NCBI GenBank assembly: GCA_017516315.1
Contig: JAFXDE010000022.1
Span: 1-64,000, forward strand
Reading direction: 5' to 3'
DNA from: Clostridia bacterium
GTDB lineage: Bacteria; Bacillota; Clostridia; Oscillospirales; Acutalibacteraceae
DNA length: 64,000 nucleotides
Position numbers and translations under genes: made by a program. Below, piece by piece: positions 42,925 through 52,045 of this stretch. Under the pieces are notes generated by a model. That model made no database searches, had not been told where the DNA came from, and saw nothing but the letters and a program-made list of their open reading frames with translations. How positions within the stretch are numbered: position 1 is the first letter of the stretch; each line of letters opens with the position of its first letter.

Positions 42925-44511
42925 ATGGATAAGAAATTAATGATTACCGAAGGAAAAACAGCTCTCGGCATCGAGCTGGGCTCTACAAGAGTCAAGGCTG
43001 TTCTCATCGGTGAAGACTCACTCCCTCTCGCTTCGGGCAGCCACGAATGGGAGAACAAATTAGAAAACGGCTATTGGACCTATTCCTTAGACGATGTCCA
43101 TACTGCTCTTCTTTCCTGCTTCGCAAAGCTTAAGGCAGATGTAAAGGAAAAATACGGCTGCACTCTTACTACCACAGGTGCTATGGGTATTTCCGCTATG
43201 ATGCACGGCTATCTGGCCTTCGATAAGGAAGGAAAGCTTCTCACTCCCTTCCGCACCTGGAGAAACACCACCACAGGCGAAGCCTCCGAAGCTCTCACAA
43301 AGGAGCTCGGCTTCAATATTCCTCAGAGATGGACAGCCTCGCACATTTATCAGGCTATTCTTAACGGTGAGGAGCATGTTTCAGAAATCGCCTATGTAAC
43401 CACTCTCGCGGGTTATGTTCACTATATGCTTACAGGCGTAAATGCCGTAGGTATCGGTGAAGCTTCAGGCATTTTCCCCATCGACAGCACCGTAAACGAT
43501 TACGATGAAAGTATGATGGATGCCTTCGACAAACTTACTGCGGAAAAGGGCTTTGGCAAAAAGCTCCGCGACATTCTTCCCAAGGTTCTCGTTGCAGGAG
43601 AAAATGCAGGTACCCTCACGGAAATGGGTGCATTTATGCTCGACGAAAGCGGCGAATTTTCCGCAGGCATACCCTTCGCACCCGCAGAGGGTGATGCAGG
43701 TACGGGTATGACCGCCACTAATTCCATAAAGGAAAGAACGGGCAACATCTCAGCAGGCACTTCCGTTTTTGCCATGCTCGTTCTCGAAAAAAATTTAAGT
43801 AAGGTTTATCCGGAAATCGATATGGTTACCACTCCCACCGGTAAGCCTGTCGCTATGGTACACTGTAACAACTGTACAAGCGACATAAACGCCTGGGGCA
43901 GTCTCCTCCACGAATTTGCTCTTGCTCTCGGTGTCGATGTTTCCAAGGGAAAAATTTTCGATATGATGTACGAAAAATCTCTTGAGGGAGACTCTGACTG
44001 CGGCGGACTTATCTCCTATAACTACTATTCGGGAGAGCCTGTTACGGGTCTCACGGAGGGAAGACCCCTCTTTATGCGTACACCAGACAGTAAAATGAAT
44101 CTCGGCAACTTCTTCCGTACACAGCTTTATTCGGCTATGGCCTCGCTCAAAATAGGTCTTGACCTGCTCTTTAAAAACGAGAATGTACAGACCGATAAGC
44201 TTTACGGACACGGTGGCTACTATATCTATCCCGGTGTAGGTCAGAAATACACTGCCTCTGCTCTCGGCACTCCTGTTTCCGTTATGAAGACAGCAGGCGA
44301 AGGCGGTCCCTACGGAATGGCACTTTTAGCTCTCTATTCTCTTAAAAGCGATGAAATGACTCTCGACGAATTTCTCGAAAAAGAGGTCTTCGCTTCAGCC
44401 GAATGTGTTACGGCTGAGCCCGACAGAGAAACAGCAGAAGGCTTTGGCAGATTCCTCGAAAATTATTGTAAAGGTCTTGACTGTGAAAGAAAAGCAGTTG
44501 AGTGCATTTAA
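42925..44511 (+). CDS. FGGY-family sugar kinase, probable L-ribulokinase
   Basis: FGGY kinases phosphorylate pentoses and polyols. The 528-residue protein has the N-terminal phosphate-binding ALGIELGSTRVKAVLI, GISAMMHGYLAFD, FRTWRNTTTGEASE, a GEASG/FPID segment, AEGDAGTGMTATNSI and AGTSVFAMLVLE, and C-terminal GGYYIYPGVGQ and AGEGGPYGMA. Being eight bases after araA, it most likely phosphorylates L-ribulose although its sequence differs from the classical E. coli AraB type. Xylulokinase remains the alternative. Confidence 0.88.
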   Translation: MDKKLMITEGKTALGIELGSTRVKAVLIGEDSLPLASGSHEWENKLENGYWTYSLDDVHTALLSCFAKLKADVKEKYGCTLTTTGAMGISAMMHGYLAFDKEGKLLTPFRTWRNTTTGEASEALTKELGFNIPQRWTASHIYQAILNGEEHVSEIAYVTTLAGYVHYMLTGVNAVGIGEASGIFPIDSTVNDYDESMMDAFDKLTAEKGFGKKLRDILPKVLVAGENAGTLTEMGAFMLDESGEFSAGIPFAPAEGDAGTGMTATNSIKERTGNISAGTSVFAMLVLEKNLSKVYPEIDMVTTPTGKPVAMVHCNNCTSDINAWGSLLHEFALALGVDVSKGKIFDMMYEKSLEGDSDCGGLISYNYYSGEPVTGLTEGRPLFMRTPDSKMNLGNFFRTQLYSAMASLKIGLDLLFKNENVQTDKLYGHGGYYIYPGVGQKYTASALGTPVSVMKTAGEGGPYGMALLALYSLKSDEMTLDEFLEKEVFASAECVTAEPDRETAEGFGRFLENYCKGLDCERKAVECI

Positions 44512-44535
44512 AATATTAAAAAGGAGATCAAGACT

Positions 44536-46233
44536 ATGAAAAAACTAATTTCCATTCTTCTCTCGGTACTTATGATTTTCTCCCTCGTCTCCGTCGGTGT
44601 TTCCGCCGCTGACGAAAAAGACCTTAAAATCACCGTAGCAAACGACCTTCACTATAATCTCATATACGGTGCCTACATAGGTGATGCCTACTATGATAAT
44701 GACTACAGCCATGTTCCCGAAAACGGTCAGCTCTGGATCGAATCCATTCTCATTATCAATACATTTTTCGATGAAATAGCTAAAAATGACAGTGAAATTC
44801 TTCTTATCCCCGGTGACCTCGTTGACCACGGTAGCATAAAAGAGCACGAAACCTTTTCAGCTTTACTTGCTGACTTCGAAAAAACATCGGGAAAACGCGT
44901 CTATGTAGTACCCGGCAACCACGACTACTACGGCACCGACAAAATTACTCCCGAGGACTTCGCGACCTTCTATAAGGAGTTCGGCTACAACGAAAGCACA
45001 ACAGTCAGAGACACAAACTCTGCTTCCTACACCGTAGACCTCAATGATGAATACAGACTTCTCGCTGTCGACAGCTGTAAGCCCGGAGACGGTGTTTCCG
45101 GTATCGGCGAGGAGAGAAAGGCATGGATAGAGGAGCAGGCTAAAAAGGCTGAAAAAGACGGTAAAAAGGTTATCTCTATGATGCACCACAATATGCTCGA
45201 CCATTTTATCTTCGGCGAAATGATACATCCGGGAGCTTTCGTTGACAGCGAAATCGGTCTTCCCGAGCTTTATGCACAGTATGATATCAGATTCAATTTA
45301 ACCGGCCACACCCATTCACACGACATCAAGGCCTACACAGGCTCAAACGGTGTAACTATCTACGATATCCTTACCTCATCTCTTAATCTCTATCCCCTCC
45401 CCTACAGAAACATAACCTTCGGCAAGGAAGTAAAAATCGAAACGGAAATTATCGAAACCGTAGATGTTACCACTAAAGAGGGTATTATATCCGAAAACTG
45501 CTATAAGCTTGCTACAGAGAATTTCCAGGAATATGCCTATGCTTGTGCGAGCATCGGTCTCGACTCGGTAATGGATTCATACCTTTCCGTAAGCAAAATC
45601 GAAAGTCTTCTCCACCTTAACCCCGTGGATGACGCCGAGATTTGCAGCATTATAGAAAAGCTTCTCCCCTCCTTCAGAGAGCTTATAGCTATGCCTCTTT
45701 ATAAAAATGATGCTATGACCGGCGAAAGTCTCGAGGTTTACGCAAAGGAGCTTAAGCTCGATTTCCCGAAAACAGAGCTTAAGACCTTCAAGGAGCTCGC
45801 AATCTTCTTATATCAGCAATATGTAATCGGTGACGAAAATTTCGGTGTCTTCAGCGCTGAATTCGTTCTCCTCTCCGCTGCTCTGACTACTATACTTAAT
45901 AAGCTTTTGGCTGATGTTTCAGCTGAAGATTATACAAATCTTCTCAACTATCTCGCAAAGTATTTCAACCTTAAATCCATAGACGGCTTAAGTGCTTATG
46001 CAGGCGATGCCGTTTCCAGAATGAAGGGCATTGATCTTTTCGTTTCTGCTCTGGGTAATTCGGTTATCCTTTATTTCACTACCGATGAGCTTCCTGCAGA
46101 CAACAATGTAACTCTTCCCGGCTACGAGGAGCCTGCCGTCGCAGAAGAGGAGCTTTCCCTTTGGGATAAGATCGTAGACTTCTTCCGTTCTATTTTCGAT
46201 TATTTTCTCCGTATTTTCGGCATAGGAAAATAA
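44536..46233 (+). CDS. Secreted calcineurin-like metallophosphoesterase
   Basis: 565 residues with a signal peptide (MKKLISILLSVLMIFSLVSVGVSA). Dinuclear-metal motifs: ANDLHYN (near 36), LLIPGDLVDHG (near 96), VPGNHDYYG (near 125), MMHHN and LTGHTHSHD. The C-terminal 250 residues have no domain I recognise and end in an amphipathic aromatic helix (LWDKIVDFFRSIFDYFLRIFGIGK in sense). Twenty-four bases after the kinase with AAGGAG, so in the araA operon. Extracellular phosphate-ester hydrolysis is likely; how it relates to arabinose is unclear. Confidence 0.9.
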   Translation: MKKLISILLSVLMIFSLVSVGVSAADEKDLKITVANDLHYNLIYGAYIGDAYYDNDYSHVPENGQLWIESILIINTFFDEIAKNDSEILLIPGDLVDHGSIKEHETFSALLADFEKTSGKRVYVVPGNHDYYGTDKITPEDFATFYKEFGYNESTTVRDTNSASYTVDLNDEYRLLAVDSCKPGDGVSGIGEERKAWIEEQAKKAEKDGKKVISMMHHNMLDHFIFGEMIHPGAFVDSEIGLPELYAQYDIRFNLTGHTHSHDIKAYTGSNGVTIYDILTSSLNLYPLPYRNITFGKEVKIETEIIETVDVTTKEGIISENCYKLATENFQEYAYACASIGLDSVMDSYLSVSKIESLLHLNPVDDAEICSIIEKLLPSFRELIAMPLYKNDAMTGESLEVYAKELKLDFPKTELKTFKELAIFLYQQYVIGDENFGVFSAEFVLLSAALTTILNKLLADVSAEDYTNLLNYLAKYFNLKSIDGLSAYAGDAVSRMKGIDLFVSALGNSVILYFTTDELPADNNVTLPGYEEPAVAEEELSLWDKIVDFFRSIFDYFLRIFGIGK

Positions 46234-46249
46234 TTCAGAAAAAGCATTT

Positions 46250-46292
46250 ACGGACTGCTGTACTTTCATACAGCAGTCTGTTTTATTTTGAT
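46250..46292 (+). terminator. Terminator of the arabinose operon
   Basis: GACTGCTGTA / TACAGCAGTC stem with a 6-base loop, then TGTTTTATTTTG. Confidence 0.88.
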
Positions 46293-46300
46293 AAAACAAG

Positions 46301-46329
46301 TTGACAAAAAGAGAGAAGCATAATATCAT
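46301..46329 (+). promoter_or_regulatory. Promoter of the FHA-RodA-PBP operon
   Basis: TTGACA (46301-46306), 17 bases, TATCAT (46324-46329), about 30 bases before the gene. Confidence 0.65.
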
Positions 46330-46356
46330 TATTGTGTATAAATATTTTCTGAAAGG

Positions 46357-47268
46357 ATGGCTAATATGCAGTTCATAACGGCAATATCCCGTTTTATTCT
46401 CCCTGCCATAACACTTATCATTATAATTAAGTGCATTCTTTCTCTCTGGCTCGGTCACCCGAAGGAAAAAACCTACGGCTATATCATCGATATGGTAAAG
46501 GGCGAAAGATATGCTCTTAATATGTGGGAAACCTCTATCGGCAGAGGCGCCAGCTGTGATATCACTCTTTCCTACGATAATGTGGCGCGTACCCACGCAG
46601 TTTTTACCCGAAGAATAGACGGATGGTATATCCATAACATAAATTATGTAAGATGGAAAAGGCTTGCTGAGCTTGAAGGAAAAATCTCCCGTTCATCACG
46701 AAAAAACACCTCGAGCATAATTAAGGTTAACGGCACTAAGGTCGAAGACAAGGCCACTGTTTCCGACGGTGATATTATTACTCTCGGTAATATCCGTCTC
46801 AGATTCGAGGTAGCCGACGACCCGGTACAGAAGGTAGGTAAAAGAAAGAAAAAGAATCAGGAAAAAGCCGTTTCCGCACCCGCACGGGAAATGCCTGTTT
46901 ATGACATCGACCGTCATCAGAACGAAAACGGCTCATACACCGTAGAAGCACCCTCAAAGCACAGCACTCCCCGAAAATCCTCACAGCCCAGGATTATAAA
47001 CAAGGATACAGGAGAAGCCTTTATTCTCTGCGGAAACGAGGTTACCATAGGCAAGGGAAGATGCGACATAAAGCTTTCCTCCCGCCGTGCAGCAAGCAAG
47101 CATGCACTTCTCATTCTTTATGAGGACGGCTGGGCAATTTCCGACTGCTCGGGAAGCAAAGGAACTATGCTTAACGGTAAGCTTATCACCTCACCGCAGC
47201 TTCTTTTCAGCGGCGATGTAATAGCCATCGGTGATGAAAGACTCTTTTATGAAGGAGGCAGACGATGA
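46357..47268 (+). CDS. Membrane-anchored protein with two FHA domains
   Basis: 303 residues: one N-terminal membrane segment (about 12-32), FHA domain 1 (about 50-152, TSIGRGASCDITLSYDNVARTHAVF with Gly-Arg, Ser and His), a basic linker (GKRKKKNQEK), and FHA domain 2 (about 215-300, VTIGKGRCDIKLSSRRAASKHALL, with GK in place of GR). FHA domains bind phosphothreonine peptides. First of three genes with RodA/FtsW (4-base overlap) and a PBP, resembling the FhaB-RodA-PbpA group of Actinobacteria, but no Ser/Thr kinase or phosphatase is adjacent. AAAGGATG precedes the ATG. Confidence 0.9.
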   Translation: MANMQFITAISRFILPAITLIIIIKCILSLWLGHPKEKTYGYIIDMVKGERYALNMWETSIGRGASCDITLSYDNVARTHAVFTRRIDGWYIHNINYVRWKRLAELEGKISRSSRKNTSSIIKVNGTKVEDKATVSDGDIITLGNIRLRFEVADDPVQKVGKRKKKNQEKAVSAPAREMPVYDIDRHQNENGSYTVEAPSKHSTPRKSSQPRIINKDTGEAFILCGNEVTIGKGRCDIKLSSRRAASKHALLILYEDGWAISDCSGSKGTMLNGKLITSPQLLFSGDVIAIGDERLFYEGGRR

Positions 47269-48572
47269 CCCGTAAAAAAAGAATAGAAAAAGGTCTTGAC
47301 GCCTCCACAGTAACGGGCGGAGACCGTATACGCCGAAAATTCAAATATGTAGACCGTACATTCATTCTCACTATGCTTACGGTCTTTCAGCTCGTATCCT
47401 TTATTCCCGTGGTTTTCAGTGACGGAAAGGTTTATTTCAATATACTTCTCCAGCTTCTCTTTTATATTTCCTTCGAATGGTTTTATGTAGGAATAATGCG
47501 CATCTTTGTCAAAAAGGTAAACTTCGAATTAGAGTTCATCGCCTTTTTCCTCAGCGGAATAGGACTCTGTCTTACTGCCAGCGTAAATAAGGACAGTATG
47601 CTTAAGCAGCTCATAACCGTTATGGCAGGTATTCTCGTTTACGATATACTGCTGTGGTATCTGCAGGACATAAAGAGAGTTATGTTCATAAGAACGCCCT
47701 TAGCTGTTTTCGCTCTTTTGTTCCTCGGGGCTTCCTTCGTTTATATCCGTCTTTTCGTCGGTCAGATAAACGGAGCCTATAACTGGCTATCCTTCGGAGG
47801 CTTTTCACTTCAGCCCTCGGAATTTGTAAAAATTGCCTTCGTTTTCGTCGGTGCTGCCTCTCTCGATAAGCTCCTTTCCTCAAAGAATATCTATATGTTC
47901 ATTATTTTCGCTATGGGATGTATCGGTGTGCTCTTCCTTATGAAGGATTTCGGTACGGCACTGATTTTCTTCTTCACCTTCATAGTTATTTCCTTTATGC
48001 GCTCAGGCGATCTCAGAACCTTGGTTTTTATCTGCGCTATTGCTCTTTTAGGTGCTTTGCTGATAATTTATTTCCGACCCCATGTCGCCGCCCGCTTCGC
48101 TTCCTACCGTCATGTATGGGAGGATATATACGGCAGAGGATATCAGCAAACGAGAGTTCTTATCTATTCCGTCAGCGGCGGACTTTTCGGCGTAGGTGTA
48201 GGTAACGGCTGTCTGAGAAATGTCTACGCCAGCACCACCGACCTTGTCTTCGGTCTTATATGCGAGGAAATGGGTATTTTCATCGGCGTTATAATCGTAG
48301 TGGCCTTCGCTTCCATAGCTATTTATGCTATGATTTCTTCTCGCAGCGCTCCATCTACCTTCTACTCAATTTCAGCCTGCTCTGCGGCTGCTATGATACT
48401 TTTCCAGACCTGTCTGAATATTTTCGGTATTACGGACCTTCTTCCCCTTACGGGTGTTACTCTCCCCTTTATAAGTCAGGGCGGCTCGAGTATGATATGC
48501 ACCTGGGCGCTCTTTGCCTTTATTAAGGCAGCCGATGTAAGAGCCTATCCGAAAATTTATAAAACCAACTGA
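47265..48572 (+). CDS. SEDS glycosyltransferase (RodA/FtsW/SpoVE family)
   Basis: SEDS proteins polymerise lipid II into glycan strands together with a class B PBP. The 435-residue multi-pass protein has about 10-12 hydrophobic segments, and the family signatures GAYNWLSFGGFSLQPSEFVKIAFVFV (near residue 166), FLMKDFGTALIFFFTF, GVGVGNGCLRNVYASTTDLVFGLICEEMG and GVTLPFISQGGSSMICTWAL. The charged N-terminus (1-25) is cytoplasmic. Its ATG overlaps the FHA gene by 4 bases and the PBP follows by 11, indicating a tight functional unit. Confidence 0.93.
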   Translation: MTRKKRIEKGLDASTVTGGDRIRRKFKYVDRTFILTMLTVFQLVSFIPVVFSDGKVYFNILLQLLFYISFEWFYVGIMRIFVKKVNFELEFIAFFLSGIGLCLTASVNKDSMLKQLITVMAGILVYDILLWYLQDIKRVMFIRTPLAVFALLFLGASFVYIRLFVGQINGAYNWLSFGGFSLQPSEFVKIAFVFVGAASLDKLLSSKNIYMFIIFAMGCIGVLFLMKDFGTALIFFFTFIVISFMRSGDLRTLVFICAIALLGALLIIYFRPHVAARFASYRHVWEDIYGRGYQQTRVLIYSVSGGLFGVGVGNGCLRNVYASTTDLVFGLICEEMGIFIGVIIVVAFASIAIYAMISSRSAPSTFYSISACSAAAMILFQTCLNIFGITDLLPLTGVTLPFISQGGSSMICTWALFAFIKAADVRAYPKIYKTN

Positions 48573-48583
48573 GGAGGAGCATT

Positions 48584-49966
48584 ATGAAGACTATAACCAA
48601 AAGAACCTATATCGTAGTTTTTCTTGTCCTGGCCTTCTTCGCGGGACTGGGAATTATGCTTTACTCCTTCTACACTAACGGAGGTACCTGGGCATCAAAC
48701 AGAGCAAACAGCCATATTTACAAGGGCGGCGAGCTTACTGTGGCAGGTACTATATATGACCGTGACGGAGAAGCTCTCGTCACTACGAATAAAAATGAAA
48801 GAATTTACCATAAGGATAAAAGCACACGCATGGGTACACTTCATGTTATCGGCGACTCTCAGGGCTTTATCTCTACAGGTATACAGACTCTTTACAGAGC
48901 AGAGCTTATCGGCTACACTTTCATCGACGGCATTTATAAAACCGTCAGCTCTGACGAAGGCTGTGATATTAAGCTGACTATAGATGCGGAGGTTTCTGCC
49001 GCCGCCTACAAGGCTATGAACGGCAACAAGGGTACCGTCCTCGTCTACAACTATAAAACGGGAGAGGTCATCTGTATGGTTTCTGCACCCACCTACGATG
49101 TGTACAATAAGCCTACGGACATCGACACCGATACAAGCGGAAAATATGACGGCATTTACATCAACCGCGCGCTGACCGGTGTTTTCACTCCCGGCTCCAC
49201 CTTCAAAATAGTAACCGCCATCTGCGCCATAGAAAACCTCCCCGACATTTACGAGAGAACCTTTACCTGTAAGGGAAAATATACCACCGGTAAGGGCAAG
49301 GGTGACGGCGATGTTATCTGTAACGGCACTCACGGCAAACTAAGCTTCGAGCGTGCGCTGAATGTTTCCTGTAACAGCGTTTTTGCCGAGCTTGCCATAG
49401 AGCTTGGTGCAGACAAGCTCACACAGACCGTAAGAGATATGGGCTTTGGCAAAAGTATTTCTTTAGGCAAGATAAACACCGTAAAGAGTACCTTCAGTCT
49501 CTCGGGCAGTACTAATCTCGATATCGGCTGGGCAGGCATCGGACAGTACACCACTCTGATAAATCCCTGTCAGATGCTTATGTTTATGGGCGCCATAGCT
49601 AACGGCGGTCCGGCGATAACACCCTATATAGTCTCGAGTCCCTCTGAGCTTCTTTCCTCTGTGGTATCTCCTGTTTCGTCAAACATAACCCTGAGCGCCG
49701 AAACAGCGAAAAAGGTCAGAAAGCTTCTTCGCAGTAATGTTAAAAATTACTACGGCGACAGTAAATTCCCCGGTCTCGAAATGTGCGGAAAAACAGGCTC
49801 GGCCGAGGTTTCAAACGGTAAAAGCCATGCCTGGTTTACGGGCTTTTCCGTGAAAGACGATTTACCTTATGCTATTGTGGTATGTCTGGAAAACGGCGGT
49901 ATAGGTTACACCCACGCAGTACCCGTAGCCAATAAGGTTATGCAGGCTGTAGCGAAGATGGAATAA
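48584..49966 (+). CDS. Class B penicillin-binding protein (PbpA/FtsI-like transpeptidase)
   Basis: The 460-residue protein has a membrane anchor (about 9-29), a short pedestal (GTIYDRDGEALV) and a transpeptidase domain with GSTFKI (Ser near 205), SCN (262-264) and CGKTGSAE (near 405). This is shorter than FtsI or PBP2 (no PASTA) and resembles mycobacterial PbpA. It cross-links peptidoglycan made by the neighbouring SEDS protein. GAGGAGG precedes the ATG. Last gene of the operon, with a terminator after it. Confidence 0.93.
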   Translation: MKTITKRTYIVVFLVLAFFAGLGIMLYSFYTNGGTWASNRANSHIYKGGELTVAGTIYDRDGEALVTTNKNERIYHKDKSTRMGTLHVIGDSQGFISTGIQTLYRAELIGYTFIDGIYKTVSSDEGCDIKLTIDAEVSAAAYKAMNGNKGTVLVYNYKTGEVICMVSAPTYDVYNKPTDIDTDTSGKYDGIYINRALTGVFTPGSTFKIVTAICAIENLPDIYERTFTCKGKYTTGKGKGDGDVICNGTHGKLSFERALNVSCNSVFAELAIELGADKLTQTVRDMGFGKSISLGKINTVKSTFSLSGSTNLDIGWAGIGQYTTLINPCQMLMFMGAIANGGPAITPYIVSSPSELLSSVVSPVSSNITLSAETAKKVRKLLRSNVKNYYGDSKFPGLEMCGKTGSAEVSNGKSHAWFTGFSVKDDLPYAIVVCLENGGIGYTHAVPVANKVMQAVAKME

Positions 49967-49973
49967 GCAAAAG

Positions 49974-50025
49974 ACAAACCCCACTGTAAAAGCTTAGTGC
50001 TGATACGGTGGGGTTTGTTTGTTAT
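49974..50025 (+). terminator. Terminator of the FHA-RodA-PBP operon
   Basis: AAACCCCAC / GTGGGGTTT stem with a 23-base loop, then GTTTGTT. Confidence 0.8.
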
Positions 50026-50039
50026 TAAATAAAGCGTTT

Positions 50040-51200
50040 TTCAATAAAGCTTTTATAATTAACAGGGAAGTACTTCTTTATGATTTTTGTTTAATTAGGC
50101 TTTTATGTTCTACGGACGCTCGAGCTGCTCCGTAGTTGTTTATTATTTTTGTTTCAATGAAGCAATCAGTCGTCATCCGCTCAAGCTGCATCGTCACCGA
50201 AGCGCCCGCAGTGCGGGATGAAGCGAGGCGAGGATGGCGTAGCGGTCAAAGTTCATAGGCGCTCCAAGCCGTTATGAACTTTGGGAGCCGCAAGAGGTAA
50301 GGGCAAAGACAACCGACAAGATTTTATCTCTGCTAAAAGGATTTCGCTAACCCATATTCCTTTTATGTTTCATAAAACCAAAAGCTCGGAGCTTCTTCCT
50401 TTATGACGTTTTCCCCCACGTTTTAAATATTTGTATCAGTAGAGAGCCCGTAAAGAGGGAGGACGCATCTTGGTGTGGGCATAAAAATGAACTACGGGAA
50501 AACCCGACGGAAAACGAAGCGAAAATACTTTTTTCAGCGGTGCGAAATGAAATTTTTCGGTAGCGCTGTATGTAAAAAACTTTTCTGCGGCAGACTGAGG
50601 CGGTAACGAAAACTTATTCATCGACTTTTTTTCCGAAAACATTTCTGCTTTCGCATCCGACGAGTGGTATATTCCCTGTCAGCCGGAGAATGATTTTGCC
50701 TACTTTTGTCGTAACAAAAGTAGGTCTGCGAAGCTAGGACAAGTAAAGGCTTTATTGAACATAAATAACAAGGTGCTTCTTAATTATTTTCGTTTAATTA
50801 GACTTTTTATGTTCTACGGACGCTCGAGCCGCTAGGGCTTTTACTTTGGCACAAGCGAGCGCCAAAGTAAACAAAACGCCCATTTTTTTGCCTCGGGAAA
50901 CTACCGTTCCCCTCAGGGGCCGCCTTCGTAAACTCGGCGGAGACAATGAACAGCCGTTCTGCTATATAATTTTTTATTTCTCTTACTCGCCTTCTTTAGC
51001 AGTGCTTGTGCTGTTTCACCTTTCAGTACCTCCTTACGAAACATCCTACAGGGGCTGCCCCGTGGCAGGGGCAAAGACAGCCGATAAGGCTTTGGATTCG
51101 TAGAAAGGTTTATTTTAGTCTATATTCCTTGTCAGCCAGAGAAGGCTTTTGTCGTAACAAAAGGAGATTTGTTAAGCTATTACGGCTAATTGTTTCATTA
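50040..51200. repeat. Gene-free region with two degenerate copies of a composite repeat
   Basis: No credible gene lies between 49967 and 51380. Three blocks occur twice in the same order: A (50071-50129 and 50774-50833, sharing TTTATGTTCTACGGACGCTC), C (50297-50366 and 51064-51135, sharing GGGCAAAGACA.CCGA.AAG), and B (50668-50736 and 51121-51181, sharing TTTTGTCGTAACAAAAG). So copy 1 spans about 50071-50736 and copy 2 about 50774-51181. Several perfect hairpins occur: 50247-50283, 50699-50724, 50841-50870. The base composition is unlike the nearby genes. Confidence 0.75.
50699..50724. repeat. Perfect hairpin in repeat block B
   Basis: CCTACTTTTGT-CGTA-ACAAAAGTAGG, an 11-bp stem. The B copy near 51150 has the shorter CTTTTGT-CGTA-ACAAAAG version. 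Confidence 0.85.
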
Positions 51201-51327
51201 ATTAGCAAAAATAAACCGTCGTCAGAGCAGAAGGAAAACCGCTGATCTGCCCTGCAATTAACTGTTCCACATTTCCTTAAAATACTGCTTCGCAACCGGC
51301 AGTTGCTAAATTTTAAAGACTTGTTGA

Positions 51328-51357
51328 TAGACAAAATTAGCCTTTATGTGTTAGAAT
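51328..51357 (+). promoter_or_regulatory. Putative promoter of the HTH gene
   Basis: TAGACA (51328-51333), 18 bases, TAGAAT (51352-51357), with TGTG just upstream of the -10. Confidence 0.45.
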
Positions 51358-51380
51358 AAGTGCAGAAAGGAGAGATGAAA

Positions 51381-51995
51381 ATGAACTCAATCGGTGAAAG
51401 AATCTTTGAATTAAGAAAAAGTAAAGGCCTGTCACAGGGTGATCTTGCAGATAAATTGAACATATCCCGACAGACGGTATCTAAATGGGAAAACAATATT
51501 AGCTCTCCCGAAATCGAAAAGCTGATAATGTTAAGTGATATTTTCTGTGTTTCAGTAGACTATATAATACGGGGAGAACCCACGGAAAAGGAAGTCCCGC
51601 CAACTATGGTGACAGAAAGAATTATTATACAGGAAAAAAACAAAAATACGGATCCAATAAAGCTTTCAGGTATCGGTATCATTATAGCCGCCTTCCTCTT
51701 GCTTCTTATTACAGCGGAAGCTTTCTGGATTTCTTCAGCTATGGTTCTTATCGGAATAATCCTTCTGGTGCTTAAAACAAAGGCGGAGCTTTATGTGTTA
51801 TGGGCTTTATATATTACCCTGGTGCTTTTCTGCACCTTCGCTACAGCTATAAGTCCCTTACACTATTTCTACAGAAGCTACTACCATTTTTCCGAATTCT
51901 CCTGGGTATATGTTTTCGATTTTCTTTTCTTGCTGGCGTTCTTTATTTTAGCCTTGCGAACATATAAGTTTATAAAGAACAAAAAAGAAAAATAA
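51381..51995 (+). CDS. XRE-family DNA-binding protein with membrane domain
   Basis: 204 residues. Residues 1-60 are a Cro/C1-type helix-turn-helix (GERIFELRKSKGLSQGDLADKLNISRQTVSKWEN). After a linker come three or four hydrophobic segments (about 95-190), so the regulator appears tethered to the membrane. ATG 51381 is chosen because AAGGAG lies 8 bases before it; ATG 51375 is too close. Common clostridial architecture; targets unknown. It borders the degenerate repeat region. Confidence 0.88.
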   Translation: MNSIGERIFELRKSKGLSQGDLADKLNISRQTVSKWENNISSPEIEKLIMLSDIFCVSVDYIIRGEPTEKEVPPTMVTERIIIQEKNKNTDPIKLSGIGIIIAAFLLLLITAEAFWISSAMVLIGIILLVLKTKAELYVLWALYITLVLFCTFATAISPLHYFYRSYYHFSEFSWVYVFDFLFLLAFFILALRTYKFIKNKKEK

Positions 51996-52000
51996 GTAAA

Positions 52001-52028
52001 AATCCCTCCGAATTTCTTCGGAGGGAAA
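52001..52028. terminator. Bidirectional terminator between HTH gene and nifJ
   Basis: CCCTCCGAA-TTTC-TTCGGAGGG stem; minus side ATTTTTACTT, plus side AAAATTTATTT. Confidence 0.85.
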
Positions 52029-52045
52029 ATTTATTTCTGAATGAA

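Noticed and set aside
50436..50642. Open frame of 68 codons on the minus strand in the repeat region
   Set aside because: No ribosome site or recognisable domain, and it lies in duplicated non-coding sequence. Treated as chance.
50846..51245. Two short plus-strand open frames in the repeat region
   Set aside because: They run through hairpins and repeat blocks, are not conserved between the two copies, and have no ribosome sites.
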